Assembly: GCA_000310025.1 (NCBI GenBank)
Contig: FN648450.1
Location: forward strand, 3,898-29,638
Origin: Ectocarpus siliculosus
Lineage: Eukaryota; Sar; Phaeophyceae; Ectocarpales; Ectocarpaceae
Length of the DNA: 25,741 nucleotides
Reading direction: 5' to 3'
Shown: positions 1-10,111 of the stretch, piece by piece
Position numbering within the stretch: the stretch's first letter is position 1
Layout: each line of letters opens with the position of its first letter
Notes under the pieces: generated by a model
The model's input: the letters and a program-made list of their open reading frames with translations, nothing else
Told to the model about the DNA's origin: nothing
The model's database searches: none
Position numbers and translations under genes: made by a program

Positions 1-330
1 TTTTGGGGGTTCCTTCTACCATTAGGGGGGGGGGGGGGGGTAAAAAATTTGGGCCTTTTTGAACAGGAACCCTCCCCTCAAAAAAGGGGGGGGGGGGGAG
101 AGGGTTTTTTTTGAGCCCCGGGGGAAAAGGGGGCCCCCCTCAAACAAAAAAAACCGTTCCCGGCTCCCCCTTCCAAAAAATTTGCCCCTTTTTTTTTTTG
201 AGCAGTTTTTTTGCCCCGGGTTTTTGTAAAAAAAAATTCAAAACAAATGGGCCCCCCCCCCCCCCCCCCGGAGGGGGGAGAAATTCGAAAAGTTACCGTG
301 AACCGTCGAACAGTTACCATGAGTTGCCAT
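1..330. other. homopolymer-rich low-complexity edge
   Basis: This stretch is made of long runs of G, C, T and A, for example a G run near 25-40, a C run near 251-269 and a T run near 187-199, joined by short unrelated bits. The short open frames on both strands are Gly/Pro/Phe/Lys homopolymer translations and are not credible genes. It sits at the end of the window and stops abruptly near 290-330, where normal mixed sequence begins. The likeliest explanation is poor consensus at a contig edge, but real low-complexity DNA cannot be excluded. Confidence 0.7.
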
Positions 331-366
331 GAGGCAAGGTTAGATGGATGGCAAACATGCCTCGCT

Positions 367-654
367 GTCGTTACCCCTTCCGCATCTGCTCGTCATCGAT
401 GGTCGCCCATGCTCACCCAGCCGTGCTAGAGGAACACACACACGTACGATAGTCTCGTATCTACGAACGTATACAGTATCGACCAAAGCTCGAAATGAGC
501 GGAACAGTGTGTCGTTACCCCTTCCGCATCTGCTCGTCATCGATGGTCGCCCATGCTCACCCAGCCGTGCTAGAGGAACACACACACGTACGATAGTCTC
601 GTATCTACGAAAGTATACAGTATCGACCAAAGCTCGAAATGAGCGGAACAGCTC
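367..654. repeat. 144-bp tandem duplication
   Basis: Two head-to-tail copies, 367-510 and 511-654, are nearly identical. The clear internal difference is c at 468 against a at 612, and the last bases also differ. The unit is a multiple of three, so open frames run through both copies on both strands (340-741 minus, 344-733 plus) and repeat a 48-residue block. Neither frame has a recognisable domain or splice context, so I treat them as by-products of the duplication. The near identity points to a recent duplication or an assembly artefact. It lies downstream of the zinc-finger gene that ends at 744. Confidence 0.85.
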
Positions 655-743
655 AGCCAAGAACCATACATCGAACCACCTGCCTTGCAAACTTGCCATT
701 GCCGCATCTAGCACTGCACAACAGAGAACATAGTCATGCAAAT

Positions 744-984
744 CTACGAGTAGCCTTGGTCTTGTAGGGTTACGTTTTTCTTGATCACTCTACCCCGCTT
801 ACTCACGCGGACCCCTACTTCCGAGTTCTCGCGCGGTATCTCGCTACGTTTTCTGCGAGCCGGTCGCTTCTTGCTTTGGCCTTCCACCCCCCCTGCCCGC
901 CTTTCTTCCTCTTCTACTTCTTCCTCCTCTTCGTCTTCGTCGTCGTCGTCTTCGTCGTCGCCGTCGCCGTCGTCGTCTTCATCT

Positions 985-1061
<77 letters not shown>

Positions 1062-3121
1062 TTGTTCCTCGTCCTCCTCCTCTTCCTCTTCCTCCTCGCC
1101 CATGTCCTCCAAGGACCGGGTGCCGGACATGTTACGGCCGAAAGTGCCGTTCCCTTCCGTGCTCCCAAGTGCGCCAGTGGGGAGGGCTTCGTTTCCTTGA
1201 CCACGTCGGCGAGGCCTCCCGGCTTTAAATTTTTGGAGTACCTTGGCCTTCTCGCTCTCCGAGATAGTGTAGGCTTCCTTGAACCTATCTACCGTCGTAC
1301 CCGCCGCCACAAGTATGTCCTCCCGGTGGCATCTTGTGACGTGCTCGGACATGCCATACTTCCAGATGTAGGTGTCCTGGGAGCAGAAGAGGCACTTCAA
1401 GACCATGTTGGTGCACGGTGAGGTATCTGAGCCCGCCTTCGCACTACCCAGGTTCAGAGCTACGGCTTCCTGGCGTGCGTCGCTCCGAGGCGCTGATGGA
1501 CAGGTCGAGTGCACCAGGGGCCTGGCCTTGCCTGGTGGATCATGGATGGTGCTGCGGCACCCGACCTCACCACAGAAGCCACAGACAGTGCTCACTTGCA
1601 AAGCCTACAACAAAAAGGGAGAGAGGATGGATCGTGAGCGTGCCGCTGACATTTCCACGCCGGATTGAAATATGCGGCATGAGTCCACGCGCGTCCGGTA
1701 AGCACCGTTGCCCAACATCTCGCGAAATAATAACACAGGGGACAGGGTGAAGCAGCCCACGCAGGTGAAGTCTATACGATGCTAATGAAAAATAACGAAG
1801 CCATGCACGTATCAAAACAGCATTGCACACTACAGCAGTATCAAAACAGGTTAAATCTCACCCGGTCTTGCATTCCCATGCCAAAAAAAATAAAGAACAC
1901 CCGCACCTTGTCCTTCAAAATGTGACCTCCCACGTGCAGTCTCATTTTCGATCGTTGAACTTCTCTCGTGCAGAGTTTGCAGCAGATCTTCTCGGAGCCC
2001 AATCCCCCCGACGGGGCCACGCCCAATGCGCCAGCCTGAACATGAAACAGGTCCTCGTGGAGTGGTAAGGGATTGGCGTCTACGCCAGACGTTTTCTGCG
2101 CGGGAAGGTGTCGCCAAGCGCTCAGAGCGTCGACCTCGTCCACGAGAATATCTTTCACGGCGGTGAGGTCGGCAAGTTCAAATCGAAACGAGGTTCGGTC
2201 CACACTCTTCTCGATCTCCACTTGCTCCTGCACCATCGGCCCCTCGCGGAGGACAGTGCGTGTCACGGTCTCTTTGACCACGACAGGCGTCACGACTACG
2301 TCGGGATCCAACGGCAAGACGAGGCGACACTTGCACGATAGCTCCCCTTTGTGGAGTCCCAGGTCTCCCCAGTGTTGCCACGAGCCCGTAGCTGGCGTAC
2401 CGTCCTCACCGATATCTGAAGAGGGAGTTCCGTCGCCCTCTTCCAGCCGATCTGCAGCAATTGCAGGCGCCACACTGGACCATTGCAGCTTCATCAATCT
2501 ACCCTTGACAACAGCCCCATCTTGCGCCTGCTCCTCCGATGGGGCCTTCGTGCAAGAGAACAAGCCCAGGGCGTACTGGGCTGGGCTCCTTCCCGGGGTC
2601 GCCACCAACATAGCAAACGGGTCCCCTACAACAATTCCTCGCGAATCGGTGTTGTCAATGCCGGCTGCCTCCCCCCCCCTCTTTCCGACACCGCGTGAGC
2701 CGGTACTAGATCCCGATGGCCCCGCCGTGTAGGCTCGTACGCGCTTCAGCCGGTCTCTCGACGCATTCCGGAACTCTGTGCCCATGAACTCCGTCAAAGC
2801 TCGCTGCTTGTGAATCTGCTTACCATCGACCTCGCAGAAGGACGATATCTTGCCAGGCCCATTTTCGGTGGCGTGAAGGAAGGAATCTAGCTCAACCCCC
2901 GCCAGGAGTCCAGGCTCCTCCGTGGCTACGGGTGCGCACTGCTCTCCTTCATCTGCGTCGTCCCCGTCCTCAGAACCCTCCTCACTGACCGGGGCATCAG
3001 TCGTTCCTTGTGCCCGGGCATCAGTCGTTCCTTGTGCCCGAATGCCCGGAAACCCTCCACCCGGTCTTCCACACAAACGAGACCAGCGCATTCGGGACAG
3101 CCAAATATGCAACCGCAGCAT
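744..3121 (-). CDS. multi-zinc-finger protein with acidic tail, two exons seen
   Basis: Two minus-strand coding segments, 3121-1907 and 1604-744, join across a GT-AG intron (1906-1605, 302 bp). The donor reads AAG|GTGCGG. The acceptor is preceded by a pyrimidine tract ending GTTGTAG. Both edges are phase 0, so the frame stays open, giving about 691 residues. Zinc-binding motifs flank the junction. A C2H2-like finger has C381, C384, H396 and H400 and ends HVGGHILKDK. After the junction come CGFCG (413-417) and C421, then a CTN...CLFC...W..GMSEHVTRCH segment at roughly 468-500. The C-terminal third is a Glu/Asp run followed by a basic KKRPARRKR-type tail. The 5' part repeats RAQGTTDA twice (24-bp tandem, 2994-3041). 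The ATG at 3121 is the first in frame, but an earlier exon is possible. The layout resembles large repeat-associated zinc-finger families of unknown function. I assign no molecular role; nucleic-acid binding is only suggested. Confidence 0.7.
901..1100. repeat. GTC/TCC triplet microsatellite coding an acidic tract
   Basis: A nearly pure run of GTC, TTC and TCC triplets on the plus strand reads on minus as about 65 Asp and Glu codons of the zinc-finger gene. Plus-strand open frames across it (polySer at 781-1200, polyVal at 876-1421) are shadows of this repeat. Length variation in multiples of three would keep the gene in frame. Confidence 0.85.
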
Positions 3122-3843
3122 GCGTTATGTTATGAGATTTTAGCACACGTGATAACTTTCCAATGAAGCACAGCGGTTTGACATGGAAACAAACTTGTGG
3201 CTGCTTTCAGTGCACACTGACAGCGTTATATGACATTCCCGCTCTTTCGGCATGCTACGGTTATCACAAGCACCGAGCCAAGCACCGAACCTTTTTCGTC
3301 TTCTTGTGCTAAGAGATCACGCAATCATAAGAATACTTCCACCTCTTGGCTTACCCGAAAGGCAAGAGCGTCGTGACGCCAGCCTTCTGCAGGTCTGAGA
3401 TGGTGCCCCCGTTGATCGAACCCTTGAAGGAAGGGTGCCCCCGCAGTATGTCGTATCCGCGCCAACGGGACCCCCCTCCTCCGTGGAGCACGATGGTGCA
3501 GCCCCCGCGGGTGCCACGGGCGTCGATCCCACCGCCGCCGGCGCCACCGCCGCCGGCGCAGCAGCCGGGTGTATTACAGGGGGCGTACATTGCGCAAAGG
3601 ACAGCAAAGAAGTCTGCCTGCTCTTGCCTCCACTCGCAGTTCCTTTTCTGATAGCAACCCACCAAACCATAGGTTGCCGGAGGATGACGCACGGGGGAGC
3701 ATGAAGCAGCGCTTGTGTCAGCTGTCATCATCTAGAGCCCTTGCCTGCACGACCTTTATCGCAATATACCAATAGCCCAGCCAAGCACACCAGTGAACGA
3801 AAAAGTACATCGTCAATAGTAGGCGGGACGCCGCGACTTTCAC
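3122..3843. other. unassigned region between gene fragments
   Basis: No confident gene. A GC-rich segment (about 3440-3650) has open frames on several strands that are rich in Ala, Pro and Gly (AAAPAAVAPAAV-like in one minus frame). It could be a coding exon downstream of the finger exon at 3844-4013, since a possible acceptor ending CTATCAG precedes it on minus near 3651. The correct frame cannot be chosen from the sequence alone. 3122-3340 is AT-richer with nothing recognisable. Confidence 0.35.
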
Positions 3844-4013
3844 CTGTGCTCTTGGCCCCTCGCATGCTGGTCGACGTTTGTCTGCGACCACCTGTCACCA
3901 TTTTGGATATGCTTGCCACACGAGCAGATCCATTGTCCTTTGCCATTTTTTTTCGCGATTGCTGCCACCGCCGGTTGTTTGCTGGGAGGAGGTGGCGCAC
4001 TTGTCTGCGTCAT
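3844..4013 (-). CDS. first exon of small zinc-finger protein (copy 1)
   Basis: A minus-strand frame starts at the ATG at 4013-4011 and encodes a Pro/Ala/Lys-rich leader followed by GQWICSCGKHIQN and VDQHARGQEH. This has the C-x-C ... V-D-x-H-x2-G-x2-H shape of a short zinc finger. A candidate donor lies immediately after (CACAG|GTGAAA at 3844/3843), splitting an Arg codon in phase 2. Unspliced, the frame stops at once. The same finger, in the same position relative to a phase-2 donor, recurs at 5151-5371, which supports both as real first exons. The downstream exon is not identified. Function unknown; nucleic-acid binding is only suggested. Confidence 0.5.
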
Positions 4014-5150
4014 CGCGGAGCTGCCAGAAAAAAACACGTGCAGGACGGTGGCCGGTTAGCTAACTTCCCCAGGCCATAAGCAGAATACACACGAACACCC
4101 ATCGTTCATTGGGCCAGGCTCGGCCGTGATAACGATCTCCTTGAGGTGCCGGTACGCAACCAAGACTTTGGTGGTATGATGCTTTGTCAACAGAAGACAC
4201 AGACTTGAGACAGCAGTTTTGTTCACGATGGAACTTGGCTGGTACAATAACAAGCTTGGATTCAAAGCAGTCTTCGTGTTGCGCACAACATACCAACTAA
4301 CCAAGTTGCTATGTTGCTTGCCAACACTGCTGTATAAATTCAGCCGAAGATGTTACAGCCAACTTGATACAGCACACAACAGCAACAAAAAAAATCCCCC
4401 GAGTCAGGGCCTAGTTCACCAACTTGAGTTCACTGCTGTAAACATCGGCGAATGCAAGCCGAACGGAGTCTGTACAGTAGTAGCGACAAAGAAGCGAGGT
4501 GGAATTGTTTTGTTTGTGGCGATTCCGCCAGCAATGTTCCGTGAGTGCCTTGCCGCCAGCTTTAGGCTACTCTTACCGCAGGTGACACAAGATACCACAC
4601 CCCCTGGACCGATGTTCTAAGCTCTCTACAGCAGTACAATGCAGTACAAAAAGAGTGGCGATGCGAAAAAAGGCGAGGCGTTGGAGTTGCCTCGACGAGG
4701 TCCTGCCGAATAACTTGGCATCCTCCTCGTGGAGTGTAGTATATAGTTGAGCAAGAGCAAGCTTTGAAAACCAGTCGAGGGGGGGGTGGTATCTTATGCC
4801 ACCCACGGCAACCCACGGATATAGCGGACAAACCAAGCTTGGACAAACCACACCACATCAAGCACCCCTGTTATCCTTGAGTTTGAGACCTACCCAACGG
4901 CTTGGGCGGCTGTATACGTATCGACATTTGAGGGTAAAGTGGTTGTCACAGCCTGATAACCTCTCCCGTGCATGCCACTCGAGGTGACGCCGCTGTGATC
5001 TACTGGTACCAAACGAGATCTGCAACACACGCCTGCAGCGGGACGAACCATGGTTTCCAGCCGATTGCTTCAGGCTCATGTTTGGCCCATGCTTCACAAA
5101 GACGAGACTGGTTGCACTAGCGGAAACCAGTTCTGTCTGGTGCCACTGAC
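4014..5150. other. unassigned region
   Basis: No gene can be supported. Minus frames near 4573-4861 and plus frames near 4219-4620 show no domain and have no supported splice partners, although any of them might hold downstream exons of the finger gene beginning at 5371. A short stretch at about 4580-4640 resembles 17225-17295: both contain an ACA-AGATA-CACACCCC-like core, then TTTTAAGCTC or TTCTAAGCTC and a CTACAGCAG-like end. Part of this region is therefore probably old repeat sequence. Confidence 0.35.
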
Positions 5151-5371
5151 CTGTGCTTTTTTCCCTGCTCGTGACGATCCACGTCCGCGTGTCGGGTGCC
5201 CTCCGTGTGCTTGCCGAATATGTGCTGGCACGTGCGACATTGCCATCCATGTTGCTCTGACCAATCGGCCACACGAGCGACTGGCGGGCTGCCGCCTGCT
5301 CCTTGATTCTCATGGGGGTATGCACGAGACGGCTGGGAAGACGTCCCTGCAGTGTGCGGGGTTTCCGCCAT
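5151..5371 (-). CDS. first exon of small zinc-finger protein (copy 2)
   Basis: A true ATG at 5371 opens a minus-strand frame of about 74 residues: a Ser/Pro/Gly-rich leader, then HGWQCRTCQHIFGKH and ADVDRHEQGKKH. This is a C-x2-C ... V-D-x-H-x2-G-x2-H zinc finger. The exon appears to end at AAGCACAG|GTCAGT (5151/5150), splitting an Arg codon in phase 2, exactly as in the copy at 3844-4013. The leaders of the two copies are not similar, while the finger spacing and the donor are. The two are best read as tandem paralogues on the same strand about 1.3 kb apart. Downstream exons and function are unknown. Confidence 0.55.
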
Positions 5372-5633
5372 CTTTTTGGGGTTTCCGCAATTCCACAGCG
5401 CCAGCAGCGCCAGCGGTGATGCACACTACATGATAGAGCGGCACGCCAAAGCGCCAACGCCTGGGCATAAACCCCGGGGATGCATGGTATATGTCCCCCC
5501 CCCCCCCCCCAAATGACCCCCCCCCCTCCCCCGGACCACGATTTTCGATTAGTGGGCCTATGTGTCTTGAATTTTTTTCTACGAGTACCCTTGTCTGACC
5601 CAAAAAAAAACTTCCGAAGCGGTCTATTGAACC
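5372..5633. other. C-rich low-complexity spacer
   Basis: Contains C runs at about 5493-5510 and 5516-5532 and short A and T runs. There is no gene. It borders the left edge of the repeat copy that starts near 5634. Confidence 0.6.
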
Positions 5634-6367
5634 ATGAGACTTAGAAGCTAAAGCTTCAAAATTCCCCAAGCCTTGGACGTGTCGTTGGGCATGGTACAAT
5701 AGGATGTGGTGGTGTGTTGACAAGTAAGTGGAATGGACGGGGTGCGAGTAAAACGTCCGGGGCCCAGTCATGAACATGGAAAGTAAACACCCCAACAAAA
5801 AATTAATGGTGGGCGGGTGGGGGACCCCAACAAACAAAGCATGAAAAAAATAGAATAGATCAAAGACAAGTGAGCCAGGCGCGACATGCTTGAGGGAGGA
5901 GGCAAAAGAAGCATAGAAAAACCACCGTGGTCGTGGCTCGCTCTGGGCCGCTGGAACATGTCACATAGCACTGCAGTCCAGCATTAGGTAGGGCCCCAAG
6001 TCCATTGCTTGACATAAAACAGGTAGCGCACATTGCCTCTCATGCAGCAGCCCGGTGCACGGGTAGTCTTTTACTCAGCAAGATGCGGAACCACTGCGGT
6101 TGACGTAGTTCGATATGGTTGGGACCCCACCGGCGAAAGGCGAGAGAGAGACACATAGACTAAAGAAGAGAGCGGAGAGAAGACAAGGCATTCACTCTCG
6201 AGAAGACACTCACTCACTCTCGTCCCTGTGGCCCACCGCAGGCTGTCAGACATCTGTACCGAACGGCGGTATCCGAAGCGGGCTCAGCAACAACAAACAC
6301 AGCAACCACAAGTCGCCGAGTTGGAACTAGACTAGAGTAGTGCAGACTTTCATCCTTCTGTGACTAA
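5634..6367. repeat. repeat family copy A, left half
   Basis: This aligns at roughly 95 percent by eye with copy B from 19532 to 20276, starting at ATGAGACT. It shares landmarks such as CCAAGCCTTGGACGTGTCG, the GTCCGGGGCCCAGTCATGAAC stretch and the GAGAGAGACAC stretch. A 4-bp AAGT duplication (near 5723-5730) separates it from copy B. It stops at the TAA of the Harbinger target site (6365-6367), and the matching sequence resumes at 13797. I see no protein-coding capacity, terminal inverted repeats or LTR structure, so the family type is unknown. Confidence 0.88.
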
Positions 6368-6387
6368 GGGGGTGTCTTATCAGGCCG
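6368..6387. repeat. left terminal inverted repeat of Harbinger element
   Basis: GGGGGTGTCTTATCAGGCCG directly follows the TAA target duplication at 6365-6367 and pairs with 13777-13796 at 19 of 20 positions. Confidence 0.93.
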
Positions 6388-6452
6388 AAAAAATACGTAT
6401 TTGGTTACGAAACCGTATTTTCTTGAAATATATGGAGGCGTTCCTCTACGTT

Positions 6453-6502
6453 TCCGTAAAAAGAGCAAGGCGTATTTTTTGGGGGCTTGCTCCTTTTACG
6501 GA
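6453..6502. repeat. subterminal hairpin in left end of Harbinger element
   Basis: TCCGTAAAAAGAGCAAG (6453-6469) and CTTGCTCCTTTTACGGA (6486-6502) form a 17-bp inverted repeat with one mismatch and a 16-base loop. The CCGTAAAA core resembles the CCGTGAAAA motif repeated at the right end. It may therefore be a binding site for transposase or the accessory protein; that role is inferred. Confidence 0.75.
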
Positions 6503-6631
6503 TCGGTAAAAAATTTCCCGCTTTTTTTCGGCTACCGGAGCAGACACCGGTCACGCGTGCTGTCTTCATCACACCACACCTAGACAGCACCAACAGCACC
6601 CTAAAGTGCTTCCCAAGGCAACTCCACTACC

Positions 6632-8871
6632 ATGCCTGAGCGTGGGAAGCGTCAAGATCCCAGGGGGATCGCAGCGCAACGCCGGGAGAAGCGCCGTCGG
6701 CGAGCTATCGACGAGGAGGATGTAGCCCATGACAGAGATTCACAGTCTTGGGTCTTGTGAGGGCCGTAGTAGTGGCGGCGGGCGTCGTGGCAGCAGGAGA
6801 GGCTCATCGTGCCCACTGCCCTCAGGAACGGGAGCCCATCTACGAGCCCAAGCGTCTTCCGTGGGCTCAACACGAGGCGGACCTCGATAAACGGCACGGG
6901 TGGCGGCGGTCGTACCGCATGGAGAAAGGCAGTTTCCACAAGCTTGTCGAGCTACTCCGCCCTTCGCTGGAAGTCAACGCTTTCTTCGGCGGTGAGTGTT
7001 GATGTGTAGATGCAGCCGCCCACGGCAGGTATGCGTGATGAGGGTTCTTCTGGGTGTATATGTAGAAAGCAACGGGGAAGAGCACAAGTCTAAAACATGT
7101 GCTGTACATAGACTACTACTGCTGTAGTCTATGTTCCTGCTGCCTTTTTTCAAAAAGCAACTCGCTCGTCGAACATGCGGCAGCAGGGTACGTACAGCGC
7201 AGCAGCAGTATTGTACGATATACTGCTGTTACAAGACACATACTTGTACAGCAGCGGTCATTGTATGGGTTAAAGGCGGAGGTACTATTCGTGACGCTCA
7301 CTACTGTGCAGCAGTATTCACAGGGCGTACAGTACACGCCGGCCCCACTAAACAAATACAGCCTCGTCGGGAGCCGATACAAATTGTCGTATCCCGCAAT
7401 GACACAACAGCTGTCGACACGTGCTCATCATGTGCAAAAAATGCGTATGTAGGTGATGAACACAGAGCCGTCTCCGTACCGTAGTACATAGGTAGGTGTA
7501 TTGGGCCGGCAATCTGACGAGTTTGCGGAGAACATGCGCCCCCCGTCGTAGGTTGCTAAACTAAGTGCTGGCGATTGCAAACATGCCCCCTTTGACACTC
7601 GTACTTCTGTCCTGAACGACTCACGCTCATCCTGCAAACGTTATCTGCGCGTCGCTCGGAAACCCCACAGCACTGCGATCGCCAACCAACGGCGCCATAG
7701 CTGTGGAAGTCCGCGTTGCCGCGGCGTTGAGGATCCTGGCTGGCGGCAGTTACTGGGATGTTGCCCTCATGTTTGGCTTGTCGAGGGCGGTCACGTTCGA
7801 CATCTTGTGGCAAGTGATCGATGCCATCAACGAGACGCCTGCGATTGGGGCATTTGACTTCCCCCTGACCGAGGAAGGCTGCATGCGAAACGCCAATAGA
7901 TTCAAGGTGAGACCTAACGGTGGTCAGTACTGCAACTACGGTTATTCTTGGCGGCATTCTTTCGACCAACCGCGGGATATCGTGTATTTTTTCACGTCTG
8001 CTGTTTCCAGCCGTTTTAGCATAGGGAGGACTATCTATACGCAGCCCTCGTTGATAAGAGAGAAACAAAAGTGTTGTCGCCGGCGGGTACGAGTTCGGGT
8101 TGTCATCGTGGTCAGCATGGTTCGAACCGAAAAATATCCCCCGGGTCCCGGGTGGTTCGCCAGCTTTCGGTGTCCTTTACAAATAAATGTTGTTGTCATC
8201 CTTTGTGTATGCTGGCCACGTTGGTTCGGCCCCGCAACAGCAGTGGCCCGGCAACAGATTTTAGCGATACAAGAGTGTGGAATCAATGCAGTCACCTCCG
8301 TGGCTCTAAAATGCCCTGATACCTTCGTACCGCTGTACGTGACGCATGATTATGATTAGGATTATCAAACGGCCCAACTCTCAGTTTACATGGTATGCCC
8401 GCCGTTGCTGGCGATGGCGCCGTCGCCGATGACATCAACCCACACAACGTACAGCTGAACACTGTTACCAATTTTTGTCAACGTATCTCTCGACTTATTT
8501 TATATCCCTTCCCGACACTGCTACTTTCCCGCCCTCGTGTCTGCCGTCTACAAATGCAGGAGAAGAGCACCGATGGCATTTTCTCCTGGGTCGTCGCCGC
8601 CGTGGATGGTCTGTTCATCAAGGGCAGGGCTCCGTATGCGAAAGACACCGCCAACGTCCTCGCGTACTACTCTGGCAGCAAGTCCGCGTACGGCATCAAC
8701 GTACAAGCCTTTCTTCCCGTGGCGGGTACACTAAATGGGCGGGTTGCGGTTAGGGGCCACATGAGCGGATGGCGGCAGAAGTACGCTAGCTTCCACGGTA
8801 TGACGAGACGCGTGAAAGGGAGGATAGCGGCGCGGGAGGGAGAGGCGCGGGAGGGAGGTACCTCAGTGTAG
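6632..8871 (+). pseudogene. PIF/Harbinger transposase, truncated DDE domain
   Basis: The proposed exons are 6632-6751, 6826-6991, 7671-7906 and 8560-8871. The last three join with matching phases at good sites (CGGCG|GTGAGT to CCACAG|CAC, and AAG|GTGAGA to TGCAG|GAG). The first intron (74 bp, donor GTCTTG) is less sure. The ATG at 6632 opens a very basic leader. Residues near 60-95 (WRRSYRMEKGSFHKLVELL) match the N-terminal region of Harbinger transposases. VRVAAALRILAGGSYWDVA and the segment after it match the helix-turn-helix region. Exon 4 holds WVVAAVDGLFIKGRAPY, in which the Asp of AVDG (about residue 190) is the first catalytic acid, and NVLAYYSGSKSAYGINVQA. After NVQA the similarity ends and the frame stops at 8871. 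No second Asp (D-x-AY type) or Glu segment was found downstream to 10100. The full protein would catalyse cut-and-paste transposition; this copy lacks most of its catalytic core. Confidence 0.8.
7106..7134. repeat. 11-bp stem hairpin in transposase intron
   Basis: ACATAGACTAC (7106-7116) is followed after 7 bases by its exact complement GTAGTCTATGT (7124-7134). It lies in the proposed 679-bp intron, 6992-7670. The surrounding 7100-7300 region is rich in CAGCAG and CTGCTG motifs that give further small hairpins, for example around 7202-7235. Function unknown. Confidence 0.7.
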
Positions 8872-9565
8872 AGGGCGGAGGGCGCTGGAAGAACGTGTTT
8901 TGGGTGTTGGTGGTAGGGTGTCGGCGCATCCCGGGGAGAGGTGGGGGGTGTGATGTGTGACATGTTGATTCTCGCTGACATGTTTTGTGGGTGTCGGTGT
9001 GGAGCGTTCTGACCAGATGTGTCCGGGTACACTTGGTTCGTAATGTGTGTGTTCGTGCCGGCAACACTTTATGGTTAACATGCATCGTGTGCGGATGAAA
9101 GCGGGGTCCTGTGGGTCTTGGAGGGTGCTTGTTTTGCCTAGGGCATTAAAAGTGTGGGCATGTTCGACTTTTTTTCCTAATTGATAGGAGGGTGTGAATC
9201 GAAAACGTTGTTGTCGTTGATACAACTTTTAATGATGTCTCTGCATCCCTGTATTACATATTCGTCGCGTGGGTGAAAACATTGCTCCAGGTTGCAGACC
9301 TGAAGGAGACCCACACACACGCTAAAAATTGGGGTCTTGTCGAATCCCATCGCGAACACATTCCTGCGCTTCAAGTGAGCATGCGCGGAGACGGGAAAAA
9401 TTGCAAGGCTCCAAAATTGCGGAACCAAAGCGTGCCTTAGAGTCCCCGCCAACACCCAACGTAGTATTGGGTTGCAAGAACAAGTCTTGCAAATAGGAAA
9501 ACACCAAACGATATGCATGTCCGCAGAGTGGCGGCACGGCAGGTTACCCGCAAGACAGCGATGTC
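8872..9565. other. noncoding spacer inside Harbinger element
   Basis: This GT-rich region separates the end of the transposase frame from the duplicated segment. Plus-strand frames are short and minus-strand frames (8786-9225, 9177-9614) show no domain. The missing second and third catalytic motifs of the transposase were looked for here by eye and not found. Confidence 0.55.
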
Positions 9566-10022
9566 TTCGGCGTTCTTCAACCATATTATCCTTGATACTC
9601 CTTTGTTGCCTCAAGGCATCCTCTCAAAGTGTTGTTGCCAACCAAACAACCCACACGTCTCTGCGGAGGCGCACGTATCAAAAAAAAATGATGCTACGAA
9701 AAGACGAAGTCGTTGACTCAACCATGCCCAACAATAAAAAAGAAGGCTACGACCCTCGCAGCAAGGAAGCCCTGCAGCAGGGAGAGAAATAAAAAAACGC
9801 ATCCTCGTGTTCGTTGAATACAGTCACAGCAACTTGCCCGTGAACCACAACGGTCTCGGCTTTCTTCCACTATATTTATTTTCGTTGATACTCCTTTGTT
9901 CCGTAAAGCATCCTCTCAAAGGGTTGTTGCCTACCAATCCACACGTCTATGCGGAGGCGCACGTATCCTCAATGCTGCGACGAAACGAAGACGTTGACTC
10001 AATCATGCCCAACAATAAAAAA
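9566..10022. repeat. local direct duplication inside Harbinger element
   Basis: Two diverged direct copies, about 9566-9742 and 9855-10022, share TTGATACTCCTTTGTT, GCATCCTCTCAAAG, a CACGTCT...GCGGAGGCGCACGTATC stretch and ATGCCCAACAATAAAAA, with small indels. The offset is about 300 bp. The duplication lies between the 3' ends of the two convergent genes, so it may supply transcript ends. I see no coding potential. An oligo-C tract follows at about 10030-10050. Confidence 0.8.
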
Positions 10023-10111
10023 TGAAACTACCCCCCCGCCCCCCCCCCCGTCACGCATGCATAAAATTCGACGATTGCACGGTAACACTTTTCCGGGAGT
10101 GCATATGGGTG

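Noticed and set aside
340-741. 133-residue minus frame and 129-residue plus frame with a repeated block
   Set aside because: Both arise from an in-phase 144-bp duplication. No domain, no splice context, and equally open on both strands.
781-1421. Plus-strand polySer and polyVal open frames
   Set aside because: They are the complement of the acidic triplet tract of the minus-strand zinc-finger gene, which has splice and motif support.
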